Source of the DNA: Tessaracoccus defluvii
Lineage (GTDB): Bacteria > Actinomycetota > Actinomycetes > Propionibacteriales > Propionibacteriaceae
DNA: 64,000 bases
Assembly (NCBI RefSeq): GCF_014489575.1
Contig: NZ_CP060789.1
Location: 2,480,001-2,544,000 of the forward strand
Direction of reading: 5' to 3'
Notes under the pieces: generated by a model
Database searches by the model: none
What the model saw: the letters and a program-made list of their open reading frames with translations, nothing else
Told to the model about the DNA's origin: nothing
Shown: piece by piece, positions 49,091 to 59,592 of the stretch
Layout: every line of letters starts with the position of its first letter
Position numbering within the stretch: position 1 is the stretch's first letter
Position numbers and translations under genes: made by a program

Positions 49091-49513
49091 TCAGGCCGGA
49101 CGGTATGGCAGCGCGGGCGGGGTGGTCGGCCGGAACCGGCCCCGGTGCACCGCCCCCGACGACTCGGCGGTGAAGAGCCGGGCGGCCAGCGGGCTCGACT
49201 GCACCGCCCGCAGCGCCTCGGTGAGGTGCTCAACCTGGCCGCGGAGACCGTCGACCTCGGCCTCCAGCGCGAGGATGCGCCGGATGCCTTCCAGGTTGAT
49301 GCCCTCCTCCTGGCTCAGCTGCTGCACGTGCCGGAGCTTCGCGATGTCGCGCAGCGAGTAGCGCCTGCCGCGGCCGCGCGAGCGTACGGGGACGACCAGC
49401 CCGAGCCGGTCGTATCCCCGCAGCGTCTGCGCGTGCATGTCCGCCAACGACGCGGCCACCGAGACGGTGAACACCGCGGCATCCGGGTCGAACGGCTGAG
49501 GCAGGTAGGCCAT
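49091..49513 (-). CDS. hspR: HspR heat-shock repressor
   Basis: 140 residues of the MerR fold: FTVSVAASLADMHAQTLRGY, DRLGLVVPVRSRGRGRRYSL and RDIAKLRHVQQLSQEEGINL. A coiled coil follows. HspR binds HAIR sites, with DnaK as co-repressor. It is last in the dnaK-grpE-dnaJ-hspR operon, 3 bases after dnaJ. HAIR sites are visible before dnaK and clpB. Confidence 0.96.
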   Translation of the reverse strand: MAYLPQPFDPDAAVFTVSVAASLADMHAQTLRGYDRLGLVVPVRSRGRGRRYSLRDIAKLRHVQQLSQEEGINLEGIRRILALEAEVDGLRGQVEHLTEALRAVQSSPLAARLFTAESSGAVHRGRFRPTTPPALPYRPA

Positions 49514-49516
49514 GCG

Positions 49517-50674
49517 TCAGCCCTCGAATAGGGCCGCGCGGGGGTTGGTCTGGTGGGCCTTCTCGGCGTACTCCTTGAGTGCTGCCTTGGCCTCGTCGCT
49601 CAGGTCGTCGGGCACTTCGACCTTCACGGTGACGAGCAGGTCGCCCATAGTGCCGTCCTTCTTCCGCGCGCCCTTGCCCCGGACGCGCATCGTGCGCCCG
49701 TTCGGCGTGGAGGCCGGGATCCGGAGCTTGACCCGGGGGCCCTGCAGTGTCGGGATCTCGATCTCGGCGCCCAGCGACGCCTCGGTGAACGTGACCGGCA
49801 CCTCGAGCGTGAGGTTGGCCCCGCTGCGACCGAACAGCTTGTGCGGCTTGACGTGGACGCTGACGTACAGGTCGCCGGCGGCGCCGCCGTTCTCGCCCGG
49901 CGCGCCCTTGCCCTTCAGCTTGATCCGCTGCCCGTCCTCGACGCCGGCCGGGATCCGGACCTGCATCGTCGTGGTAGAGCGGCCACGGCCGGAGCCTGCG
50001 CAGTCGGGGCACGGGTCGTCGACGATGAGCCCACGGCCGAGGCAATCTACGCACGGTTCACTCATCTGGAATACGCCACCGGCCGCGGAGGCCTTCATAC
50101 CGGAGCCCTCACACGTCGGGCAGACCCGAGGCAGGGTGCCGGCCTTCGCGCCTGTCCCCCGGCAGGACGAACACGGCTGGTCGGACACGGTCCTCAGCGT
50201 GATGGTCGCACCCTCGACGGCCTGCTCGAAGGTGAGGCTCGTCTCACCCTCGATGTCGGCGCCCCGGCGGGGGCCACGCTGCGTCGCGCGCCGCGTGGCC
50301 CCGCTGGAGCCGTTGAACAGCCCGCCGAAGAGATCGCCCAACCCGCCCGCGCCGCCGTTGGTGGCGTTGCGGAACAGGTCGTCGAAGCCGGCGCCGGAGC
50401 CGCCGGGCTGACCCGGGCGGTTGAACTTGAAACCGCCGCCGAACAGACTGCGGGCCTCGTCGTACTCCTTGCGCTTGTCAGCATCCGACAGCACGGTGTT
50501 GGCTTCGGAGGCCTCCTTGAAGCGGGCCTCCGCGGACTTGTCACCGGGGTTCTGATCCGGGTGGTTCTCGCGGGCGATCTTGCGGAACGCCTTCTTGATC
50601 TCGTCGGCGCTCGCGCTCTTGGAGACACCGAGGACCTTGTAGTAGTCCTTTTCGAGCCAGTCCTTCGTACTCAT
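49517..50674 (-). CDS. dnaJ: DnaJ chaperone
   Basis: 385 residues. J domain with DYYKVLGVSKSASADEIKKA and HPD; Gly/Phe-rich linker (SLFGGGFKFNRPGQPGG); four CxxCxGxG-type zinc motifs (CSSCRGTGAKAG, CPTCEGSG, CVDCLGRG, CPDCAGSGRG); then substrate domains. It delivers substrates to DnaK. Third in the heat-shock operon. Confidence 0.96.
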   Translation of the reverse strand: MSTKDWLEKDYYKVLGVSKSASADEIKKAFRKIARENHPDQNPGDKSAEARFKEASEANTVLSDADKRKEYDEARSLFGGGFKFNRPGQPGGSGAGFDDLFRNATNGGAGGLGDLFGGLFNGSSGATRRATQRGPRRGADIEGETSLTFEQAVEGATITLRTVSDQPCSSCRGTGAKAGTLPRVCPTCEGSGMKASAAGGVFQMSEPCVDCLGRGLIVDDPCPDCAGSGRGRSTTTMQVRIPAGVEDGQRIKLKGKGAPGENGGAAGDLYVSVHVKPHKLFGRSGANLTLEVPVTFTEASLGAEIEIPTLQGPRVKLRIPASTPNGRTMRVRGKGARKKDGTMGDLLVTVKVEVPDDLSDEAKAALKEYAEKAHQTNPRAALFEG

Positions 50675-50707
50675 TCCTCGCTCATCTCCTCTCCGGGGTC
50701 GTCGTGA

Positions 50708-51237
50708 TCAGGGATTGGCAACGCCGACGCGGGCGGGGCGGATGACCCTGCCGTTGAGGGAGTAGCCCTGCTGCATCACCTGGGACACGGTGACGACGGC
50801 GACCGGCTCCTCCATGGGAACCGTCATCAGCGCATCGTGCCTTGTCGGGTCGAACTCCTCGCCGACCTCGCCGAACGAGACGAGACCGTGCTTGGAGGTG
50901 ACCTTTTCGAGTTCGTCGACCACCATCTTGAAGCCGCCGGCGATGTCGTCGTGCTGCTTCGCGAGGGTGATGGCGTCGAGCACCGGCATGAAGTCGGTGA
51001 GGACGGCCTCAATCCCGTGCTGTCGCGACAGGTCACGGTCACGGTCGACACGCTTCTTGTAGTTGACGTACTCGGCCTGGAGCCGCTGCAGGTCGGCCGT
51101 GCGCTCGGCGATCAACGCCTCCAGCTCGGCCGCGCCGACGTCGGTCGCCTCCTCCTCGACGGGAGTCGCCTCGGGTGAGGGCGTCGACTCGACGCCCTCA
51201 CCCGCGGCCTCGCCGCTGAACTCGTTCTGCGGATCGG

Positions 51238-51241
<4 letters not shown>
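50708..51241 (-). CDS. grpE: GrpE nucleotide-exchange factor
   Basis: 177 residues. An acidic N-terminal tail, a long helix ([30 protein letters not shown]) and the beta-wing domain ([20 protein letters not shown], then [19 protein letters not shown]). It releases ADP from DnaK. Its start overlaps the dnaK stop by 4 bases. Confidence 0.96.
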
Positions 51242-53082
<1,841 letters not shown>

Positions 53083-53124
53083 GTGATTCCTCCTGGAGTC
53101 AATGTCGGGATGGATTCCGATGCC

Positions 53125-53145
53125 CTTGAGCGGGGTTGACTCAAG
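53125..53145 (-). promoter_or_regulatory. HAIR operator 1 of the dnaK operon
   Basis: CTTGAGC (53125-53131), 7 bases, ACTCAAG (53139-53145): one base from the CTTGAGT-N7-ACTCAAG consensus. It lies 42 bases before the dnaK start. Confidence 0.88.
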
Positions 53146-53179
53146 TTAAGCACATGAGCGAACCAGGCTCAAGCTGAAG

Positions 53180-53198
53180 TTGAGCCACCCTGACTCAA
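53180..53198 (-). promoter_or_regulatory. HAIR operator 2 of the dnaK operon
   Basis: TTGAGC (53180-53185), 7 bases, ACTCAA (53193-53198), one mismatch to consensus, 55 bases from operator 1. A third inverted word, GGCTCAA-N7-TTGAGCC (53166-53186), shares its right half with this site and forms a mirror-order palindrome. Confidence 0.82.
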
Positions 53199-53248
53199 CC
53201 CTGAGGAAGCGGCTCAGGGCTGGCGATCGCGACGCTGGCCGCTCCGGG

Positions 53249-53953
53249 TCAGTAATCCAGTAGGAGCGGGAGTTGCATCCCCTCGGCCTGCGCGCACAGT
53301 TCCGCGAACACGGCGAGCCCGAAGATCCCCCAACGATGCCTGTACTCGGCCGCAGTCTCGACCTCCTCGCGGTCGGGGCCGCCGGACAGCAGCGCCGTCG
53401 CGAGGTCGACATGGGTGGCGCCGACGGCGTCACGGAGAACGTCGAGTTCCGCGCGCAGCTGGGCGAGGGTCGCCATCGCCATCATGTGCCCGTGCGGCGC
53501 CTCGGCAGTGAAGGTGGCGCGCACGCCGTCGAACGGGAGCCACCACTCCGCCCCGCCCAGGAGGCTGGGGAAGCGACCCGGGTCGTGCTGCATCGCCTGG
53601 AACGCGGGCGCGACGGCGTACTCCTCGGGGGTGTCCTCCGGGGAGACGAGGTCGGGGCGCTCGGCGTACGCGGCGAGCAGCGCGAGGCCGCCGTAGCCGA
53701 GCCAGTGGGGCTGGTCGGTGGCGTAGGGAGCGTCGGGGTTGTCGTCCCACGGTTCAACGCCGCCGAGGGCCGCGGCGATCGCGGCCTGCCACTCGGCGAC
53801 GACCGCCACGAGTTCGGCGGCGTCAAGGCTCTCGCGATCGGGGCCGACCGTGACGAAGGCGATGCCTTCGGCCTCGGCCGCCTGCGCGGCCACCGTCTTC
53901 CAGTCGCCGGAGAGATACCTGCTGAGTGATCCCACATAGATGTCGAGGCCCAT
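53249..53953 (-). CDS. Conserved hypothetical protein (MGLDIYVGSLSRY type)
   Basis: 234 residues from ATG 53951-53953 (MGLDIYVGSLSRYLSGDWKT). Soluble, with several Trp and His residues (EPWDDNPDAPYATDQPHWLG; GGAEWWLPFDGVRATFTAEA; HRWGIFGLAVFAELCAQAEG). The opening MG(L/I)DIY recurs in small bacterial proteins that I cannot name; no catalytic motif is evident. Upstream starts would run into low-complexity sequence. Confidence 0.7.
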   Translation of the reverse strand: MGLDIYVGSLSRYLSGDWKTVAAQAAEAEGIAFVTVGPDRESLDAAELVAVVAEWQAAIAAALGGVEPWDDNPDAPYATDQPHWLGYGGLALLAAYAERPDLVSPEDTPEEYAVAPAFQAMQHDPGRFPSLLGGAEWWLPFDGVRATFTAEAPHGHMMAMATLAQLRAELDVLRDAVGATHVDLATALLSGGPDREEVETAAEYRHRWGIFGLAVFAELCAQAEGMQLPLLLDY

Positions 53954-54086
53954 GCCCTGATCTTTGCACCTGGCCCTGTCGGGCGCGTTCTTCGGGCCGC
54001 GCACCGGGCTGGGATCGGGCTTCACCCGACGGCCTCGCCCCGGTGCAAAACTGGGCAACGGCCTCATACCCAATGAAGGAGGAGCC

Positions 54087-54431
54087 ATGCCCGCGTTCCG
54101 CACGATCGTCGTCACCGTCGACGATCTGGACGCCGCCAAGCGTGTCTACAGCGTCGCGCTGGGGGTCGAACCCCACACCGACACCCCTTACTACGTCGGC
54201 TACAACGTCGACGACTGCGAGTTCGGCCTGTCCCCCAAACCGGGCGACGGCCGCGACGGCTCGGTCCCCTACGTCGACCACGCCGACATCGACAAGGCCG
54301 TCGCCGACCTCGTCGCGGCCGGCGCGAGCGTCGTCATGTCGCCGACAGATGTCGGCGCGGGTACGAAGATCGCCGTCCTCGCCGACGCCGACGGCAACCG
54401 GTTCGGTGTCCGCTCCTGGACGGCCCCCTGA
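54087..54431 (+). CDS. VOC (glyoxalase/dioxygenase-like) family protein
   Basis: 114 residues after a strong AAGGAGG site. One betaalphabetabetabeta pair typical of VOC: FRTIVVTVDDLDAAKRVYSV, then VPYVDHADIDKAVADLVAAG, then VLADADGNRFGVRSW. The metal-ligand Glu/His pattern is not clear, so its substrate or ligand is unknown. The dispersed-element cluster follows. Confidence 0.85.
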   Translation: MPAFRTIVVTVDDLDAAKRVYSVALGVEPHTDTPYYVGYNVDDCEFGLSPKPGDGRDGSVPYVDHADIDKAVADLVAAGASVVMSPTDVGAGTKIAVLADADGNRFGVRSWTAP

Positions 54432-54542
54432 CGACGGGCGCCCCTCGGCCGGGCCAGATTTGTGCTTGGCGAGCCAGGTGAATGCACGCGAACCAGAAAG
54501 GCCTGCCCAGCGCCGACGGTGCCGCCGTCCCGTGGGCTGACT

Positions 54543-54635
54543 GTGCACGAATCTCCGCTGGGCCGCGGCTGTGTGCATATCGCCACAGCGGCGGCTTGAG
54601 CCAGCCGAATGCACGCTGGAGCCAGATTTGTGCAC
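54543..54635 (+). repeat. 92-bp palindromic dispersed element, copy G1
   Basis: Full copy from GTGCACGAATCTCC to GAGCCAGATTTGTGCAC. Core GTGCATATCGCCACAG; stem arms vary slightly (GCCGCGGCTGTG). Confidence 0.85.
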
Positions 54636-54749
54636 GGCAGGCCACACGGGCGCCGCACAGCCAGATTCGTGCCCGGCAACCCAGGCGAATGCACGCGAAC
54701 CAGAAAGGCCTGCCCAGCGCCGACGGTGCCGCCGTCCCGTGGGCTGACT

Positions 54750-54840
54750 GTGCACGAATCTCCGCTGGGCGGCCGCTGTGTGCATATCGCCACAGCGGCG
54801 GCTTGAGCCATCCGAATGCACGCCGGACCTAGATTTGTGC
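54750..54840 (+). repeat. 92-bp palindromic dispersed element, copy G2
   Basis: Full copy with the perfect stem pair GCCGCTGTG / CACAGCGGC around the core; its right end has one substitution (CCTAGATTTGTGC). Confidence 0.85.
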
Positions 54841-54907
54841 GCGCCTAGCCAGATTTGTGCTCGGCGGGCCAAGCAGCTGCCCGGTGCCGCCGTCCCGCGG
54901 GCTGACT

Positions 54908-54998
54908 GTGCACGAATCTCCGCTGGGCGGCCGCTGTGTGCATATCGCCACAGCGGCGGCTTGAGCCAGCAGAATGCACGCTGCAGCCAGATTTGTGT
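54908..54998 (+). repeat. 92-bp palindromic dispersed element, copy G3
   Basis: Full copy with the same stem as G2; the right end CCAGATTTGTG is kept and then diverges (TGT). Confidence 0.85.
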
Positions 54999-55131
54999 GT
55001 GCCCAGCCAGATTCGTGCTCGACAACCCAGGAAGTTGCGCAAGCGACCCCAGATGGGCCTGCGCCCCAGCGACGACCGCGCTGCGGCCATACTCCGGTCG
55101 ACGATCGACGGCGACGCGGTAGCGTTGCCCC

Positions 55132-55755
55132 ATGTCCGATCCGCACCTGCCCGAACGCCGCTTCCGCGCCGGCGATCCAGAACGCGACCGGGCGCTCACC
55201 GTGATCCAGCAGGCCTACGAAGCCGGACGGCTCGACCTCGACGAGCTCCGCGACCGTCAGGAGCAGGTGTTGCAGGTGAGGTTCACCGACGAGATCGCGC
55301 CGCTCCTGGCCGACCTGCCGGAGGCGCACGGGCTGGAGGTGTCGCCCGGTTCTCCCGTCGTCCCGCAGCCGGCCTACGCCCCGCTGCCCGCCGTCGCCGA
55401 GCCCGATGCGGGATGGTCGGTCTCGATCATGTCCGGCCGGGATGAGCTGGTGCACTCCGGGATCACCCGGCTGACCAACTTCGCATGGTGGGGCGGCAAC
55501 AACTACGACCTGACGGAGGCGATGGGCCCCGGCCGTGTCGTCACGCTCGAACTGCACGCCGTCATGGGCGGCAACGAGATCTACGTCCCCGACGGCGTGC
55601 GGGTGATCGACAGGGCCGTCGCGATCATGGCGGGCAACGACATCAAGCCCGACGCGCAGGGCGACGGCTCCAACGGCACGCTGGTGCTGACCGGCTTCCT
55701 CTTCTGGGGCGGGAACACCGTCCGGCCCGCATCGTCGCGTCGGCACAAGCGCTGA
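55132..55755 (+). CDS. DUF1707 protein with LiaF-like C-terminal domain
   Basis: 207 residues. N-terminal DUF1707: RFRAGDPERDRALTVIQQAY, then EAGRLDLDELRDRQEQVLQV. A Pro-rich linker, then a beta-rich domain (FAWWGGNNYDLTEAMGPGRV, ELHAVMGGNEIYVPDGVRVI, IMAGNDIKPDAQGDG) like the cell-wall-active antibiotic response domain of LiaF/VraT. No membrane helix is seen. It may sense or respond to envelope stress. Confidence 0.82.
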   Translation: MSDPHLPERRFRAGDPERDRALTVIQQAYEAGRLDLDELRDRQEQVLQVRFTDEIAPLLADLPEAHGLEVSPGSPVVPQPAYAPLPAVAEPDAGWSVSIMSGRDELVHSGITRLTNFAWWGGNNYDLTEAMGPGRVVTLELHAVMGGNEIYVPDGVRVIDRAVAIMAGNDIKPDAQGDGSNGTLVLTGFLFWGGNTVRPASSRRHKR

Positions 55756-55861
55756 CGGCGCCGCCGTCGTCACGACGCTGCGACGACCACTCCCAGCACA
55801 GATGTCATCGTCGCGGCCCCGCAAGCGCTGACGCCCGGCACACACAAATCTGGCTGGGCGT

Positions 55862-55952
55862 GTACAAATCTGGCTCCCGCGAACATTCCGCTGGCTCAAG
55901 CCGCCGCTGTGGCGATATGCACACAGCGGCCGCCCAGCGGAGATTCGTGCAC
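55862..55952 (-). repeat. 92-bp palindromic dispersed element, copy H
   Basis: Full copy in minus orientation between the convergent DUF1707 and thrC genes. It carries the same leader as the G copies on its GTGCAC side (AGTCAGCCCTCGGGACGG). A solitary end (CACAAATCTGG) lies at 55843. Confidence 0.85.
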
Positions 55953-56023
55953 AGTCAGCCCTCGGGACGGCGGCACCGGGCGTTCCACAGTTGGCCCACG
56001 GGACGGCCCCGGGCGCTCCAGAA

Positions 56024-57430
56024 TCAGCCCTCGATCAGGCCCCGCAGGGCGGCCGCGTCGGCGTCGATCTCGACGACGTGGCGGGGAAGGTCCTCGATGC
56101 CGTCGTAGCGGGCGGGCCGTGGCGGGACCACACCGATCGCCTCGACGATGGTCTCGGCGAACTTCACCGGCAGCGCCGTCTCGAGGACGGCGACCGTCCC
56201 GTCGACGCCCAGCGTGCGGGCAACGTGCACGCCGTCGGCCGTGTGCGGGTCGACGACGACGCCGTCGGTCTCCTGGACGCGGCGGATCTCCGCGAGCCGG
56301 TCCGCGTGGGTCGACGAGCCGGCGACGAACCCGAACCGCTCGGCGCAGCCGGCGAACGCGGGGTCGTCGGCGAGGCTGAACCCGCCGGCGGGAACCTGGA
56401 CGGCGAACAGGTCGCGCACCCGATCCGCGTCGCGGCCCAGCAGGTCGAACACGAACCGCTCGAAGTTCGACGCCTTCGAGATGTCCATCGACGGCGAACT
56501 GGTGGCCAGCGTCTCCGGCCCGGAGCGCACGCGGTAGTCGCCGGTGCGGAAGAACTCCTCCAGCACGTTGTTCTCGTTGGTCGCGAGGATCAGGCGGTCG
56601 ATCGGCAGGCCCATCTCGCGGGCCACGTGTCCGGCTGCGATGTTGCCGAAGTTGCCGGACGGGACGGCGAAGCTGACCAGCTCGCCGTCGGAGATCCGCA
56701 GCCAGGCTGCGAAGTAGTAGACGACCTGCGCCATGAGGCGGGCCCAGTTGATCGAGTTGACGGCGCCGAGGCGGTGCCGGGCCTTGAAGTCGGCGTCCGC
56801 GTTGAGTTCCTTGACGAGGTCCTGGCAGTCGTCGAACACGCCGCGGACGGCGATGTTGACGATGCCCGGATCGTCGATGGAGAACATCTGGGCCTGCTGG
56901 AACGGCGTCATGCGGTCGGCGGGCGACAGCATGAACACCCGGACCCCGGGCTTACCGAGCAGTGCGAGTTCGGCCGACGAGCCGGTGTCGCCGCTTGTCG
57001 CGCCGACAATGGTGATCGTCTCGCCGCGGCGGCCGAGCTCGTAGGCGAACAGCTCGCCCAGCAACTGCATGGCCATGTCCTTGAACGCGAGCGAGGGCCC
57101 ATTGCTGAGGTGGACGAGCCACAGCCCGTCGCTCAGCCGGGAGACCGGCACGATCGACGGCTCGAGGAACTTCGCCGGGGCGTAGGCCCGCTCGACGATG
57201 CCACGCAGGTCGGCTGCGGGGATGTCGTCGATGAAGAGGCTGACGACCTCGAACGCAAGCGCCGCGTAGCCGTCGTCGGAGAGGATGCGACGCCAGCGCT
57301 CCAGCGTCGCGGCATCGACGCGCGGGTACGCCTCGGGCAGGTACAGGCCGCCGTCGGGCGCGAGGCCCTCCAGCAGGATGTCGCTGAAGGCGCGCGGCTG
57401 GCCGCCGCCACGGGTCGAGACGTAACGCAT
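56024..57430 (-). CDS. thrC: Threonine synthase
   Basis: 468 residues of the longer, plant/fungal-like ThrC class. Motifs: MRYVSTRGGGQPRAFSDILL, the PLP-lysine segment LSNGPSLAFKDMAMQLLGEL, ITIVGATSGDTGSSAELALL and FAVPSGNFGNIAAGHVAREM. It converts O-phosphohomoserine to threonine with PLP. Monocistronic; flanked by elements H and I. Confidence 0.96.
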   Translation of the reverse strand: MRYVSTRGGGQPRAFSDILLEGLAPDGGLYLPEAYPRVDAATLERWRRILSDDGYAALAFEVVSLFIDDIPAADLRGIVERAYAPAKFLEPSIVPVSRLSDGLWLVHLSNGPSLAFKDMAMQLLGELFAYELGRRGETITIVGATSGDTGSSAELALLGKPGVRVFMLSPADRMTPFQQAQMFSIDDPGIVNIAVRGVFDDCQDLVKELNADADFKARHRLGAVNSINWARLMAQVVYYFAAWLRISDGELVSFAVPSGNFGNIAAGHVAREMGLPIDRLILATNENNVLEEFFRTGDYRVRSGPETLATSSPSMDISKASNFERFVFDLLGRDADRVRDLFAVQVPAGGFSLADDPAFAGCAERFGFVAGSSTHADRLAEIRRVQETDGVVVDPHTADGVHVARTLGVDGTVAVLETALPVKFAETIVEAIGVVPPRPARYDGIEDLPRHVVEIDADAAALRGLIEG

Positions 57431-57523
57431 GGCAGGAGTCTAGCGACGCGCCCCGGAGCCACCGTCGGGTTGCCTGGCCGCGGACTGCACCCCGACCCGC
57501 GCCTCACCGACCAGGGCCTGGAT

Positions 57524-57616
57524 GTGCACGAATCTCCACCAAGCCGCCGCTACGCGCATATCGCCACAACGGCCGCCTGAGCCAGCCGAATGCACGCTGC
57601 AGCCAGATTTGTGCAC
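57524..57616 (+). repeat. 92-bp palindromic dispersed element, copy I
   Basis: Full copy upstream of thrC, at the 3' side of the ABC permease gene. A solitary CCAGATTTGTGCACGACAGG end follows at 57642, repeating the flank of this copy (GTGCACGACAGGC). Confidence 0.85.
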
Positions 57617-57717
57617 GACAGGCAACTCGGGTGCCGCACCGCCAGATTTGTGCACGACAGGCCCCTCGGGTGCCGCACAGCCAGTTCGCGCAACGCAACC
57701 CACACCCCAGCCAGACC

Positions 57718-58599
57718 TCAGGCCCGGATATCCCGCCGATCAAACACCGGCACCGTCACCACGGCCAGCAGCATGATCACCAGCAGGTGGTACACCACCG
57801 CCTCCAGCCGCCCCGTCCCGAGCGCCTCGTACGAGTACTCCAGCGCCTCGCCCGTCAGCAGCACACTCCCCTGATAGACGGGCATGAGGGAGCGCAGCAC
57901 CACAGCCTTCGACAGGGAGACCTCCGAGGAGACGGTCAGGTTGACGGCGAGCACCCCGCCCGCGAGCAGCGCCGCCCACACCGGCCCGTTGGTCAGAAAC
58001 ACCAGCAGTGCCCCGATGATTCCGATGAATGCGCCGTAGAGCACGGCCGCGCAGATGAACGCCGCAGCGCCGGGGGCCACGCCGATCGAGCCGACGCCGT
58101 GCATCGCCATGTACCAGACCACACTCACCCCCAACGAGGTGACGGTGCCCAGCCCCATCAGTGTGGCCCCCAGCAGGCCGGCACCGATGCAGCGCGCCGC
58201 CAGCACGGAGCGTCGGGCGGGGGTGAAGGTCAGCTGGGTGGACAACGCCCCCGACGAGAAGTCCGCCGCGACGTAGACGACGACCACCATGAATACGATC
58301 AACGCCGTGAGCAGGCTCGCGGGCCCGAGGTCGTCGGAGATCAGGGCGCCGAAGGACCGGTAGCCGTACAGGAAGTCGGTGGGACTACACGTGTCACAGG
58401 TGCCGTCCCGCAGCGAATCCACGTAGCTCGCCTGCGCGGAGACCATCGTGTCCCCCGTCATGGGCGGCATGTCTCCCAGCAGCCAGACCGGAAGGGCGAT
58501 CCCCAGCAGGACCACGCCGACGAGACTGGCGCTCACCCGCCGTCGGAACAGCAGCTGCAGGAACTCCGCCCTCAGCAACGAGCCCACCATCAGCGCCAC
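57718..58599 (-). CDS. ABC-2 type transporter permease
   Basis: 293 residues with about six hydrophobic helices (VSASLVGVVLLGIALPVWLL; LLTALIVFMVVVVYVAADFS; GAFIGIIGALLVFLTNGPVW) and the conserved segment GALSTQLTFTPARRSVLAAR found in ABC-2 exporters. Its start overlaps the end of the ATPase gene by 10 bases, so the two form one exporter. The cargo is unknown. Confidence 0.88.
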   Translation of the reverse strand: MALMVGSLLRAEFLQLLFRRRVSASLVGVVLLGIALPVWLLGDMPPMTGDTMVSAQASYVDSLRDGTCDTCSPTDFLYGYRSFGALISDDLGPASLLTALIVFMVVVVYVAADFSSGALSTQLTFTPARRSVLAARCIGAGLLGATLMGLGTVTSLGVSVVWYMAMHGVGSIGVAPGAAAFICAAVLYGAFIGIIGALLVFLTNGPVWAALLAGGVLAVNLTVSSEVSLSKAVVLRSLMPVYQGSVLLTGEALEYSYEALGTGRLEAVVYHLLVIMLLAVVTVPVFDRRDIRA

Positions 58600-59558
58600 C
58601 CCTCAGGGTCGGGCTTCCAGTCCGCGGCACCCGACGTGAGCTCGAGGAACACCTGCTCAAGGCTCTGCCGCTGCGCCACCAGTTCGGAGGGCCACAGGCC
58701 CTCCTCGCCGAGAGTCCGCGCGATACCGGCAGGGTCGAGCTCTCCCCCGGCCCTGGGCAGGACCCGCAGCTCGCCGTCACCAGACTCCACCCGCCAGCCG
58801 GCGCGGCGCAGCACGTCCATGGCCTCGACGCGGTCGCCGATGCCGATGCGCACATGCGGTTCGCCGCCCGAGAGGAACGACTCGATATCCGACTCGGCGA
58901 CGACGCGCCCGTCGACGATGACCGACAGCGAGTCGGCGATCTGTTCGATCTCGGAGAGGATGTGCGACGACACCAGGACGGTGCGGCCCGAGTCGGCCAG
59001 GCTGCGCATGGTGGCGCGGATGTCGTGGATGCCGACGGGGTCCAGCCCGTTGGTCGGTTCGTCGAAGATCAGCACCTCGGGGCGCTTCAGCAGCGTCGCG
59101 GCGATGGCGAGGCGCTGCCGCTGCCCGAGCGAGTAGGCCCGGTACGGGATCTCGGCATGGTCGTCGAGGCTGACCTCCAGCAGCACCTCGGTGATCCGAC
59201 GGCGATCGACACCGATCGCGGCGCCGAGCACCAGCAGGTTCTGCCTTCCGGTCATCCTGGGCGCGAACTTGGGAGACTCGACGATGGCCCCCACCTGGGA
59301 GATCACCCGCGGCAACGCCTCGGGCACCCGCTGGCCGAGGATCTCGGCATGGCCAGCGTTCGCCCTTGTCAGGCCCAGGATCACGCGGATGGAGGTGGTC
59401 TTTCCCGAGCCGTTGGGCCCGAGCAGTCCGTGCACACCGCCGCGCGGCACGTTGAGGTTGAGGCCGCGGAGCACCTCGCGGCCCCCGTAGCGTTTGACCA
59501 GGTCGGTGCAGCGGATCGCCCAGTCGTCGGCGCGGGCGGCCCACCGGACGTCTGTCAT
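58590..59558 (-). CDS. ABC transporter ATP-binding protein
   Basis: 322 residues. Walker A GLLGPNGSGKTTSIRV, Q-loop region, signature YSLGQRQRLAIAATLLKRPE, Walker B VLIFDEPTNGLDPVGIHDIR and the H-loop VLVSSHILSEIEQIADSLSV. The C-terminal extension is typical of bacitracin/antibiotic-type ABC-2 exporters. Pairs with the downstream permease. Confidence 0.93.
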   Translation of the reverse strand: MTDVRWAARADDWAIRCTDLVKRYGGREVLRGLNLNVPRGGVHGLLGPNGSGKTTSIRVILGLTRANAGHAEILGQRVPEALPRVISQVGAIVESPKFAPRMTGRQNLLVLGAAIGVDRRRITEVLLEVSLDDHAEIPYRAYSLGQRQRLAIAATLLKRPEVLIFDEPTNGLDPVGIHDIRATMRSLADSGRTVLVSSHILSEIEQIADSLSVIVDGRVVAESDIESFLSGGEPHVRIGIGDRVEAMDVLRRAGWRVESGDGELRVLPRAGGELDPAGIARTLGEEGLWPSELVAQRQSLEQVFLELTSGAADWKPDPEGWR

Positions 59559-59592
59559 GGGACGAGCCTATGCACGCCGCGGGGCAGGCGCA

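Larger units (their letters stand above)
54432..55131. repeat. Largest cluster of the palindromic element (three full copies plus solitary ends)
   Basis: The 700-bp gap carries full copies at 54543-54635, 54750-54840 and 54908-54998. Solitary CCAGATTTGTGC-type ends lie at 54454, 54661, 54849 and 55007. Each full copy is preceded by a shared leader (GCCGCCGTCCCG, then GGGCTGACT). Duplication of larger units (period 207, then 158 bases) is visible. No gene is supported here. Confidence 0.85.

Noticed and set aside
54482..55122. Short open frames over the dispersed elements with a recurring peptide (AQIWLQRAF, WRYAHSG)
   Set aside because: The peptide recurs because the DNA element recurs. Changes between copies are mostly non-synonymous and no start site is conserved, so they are not coding.
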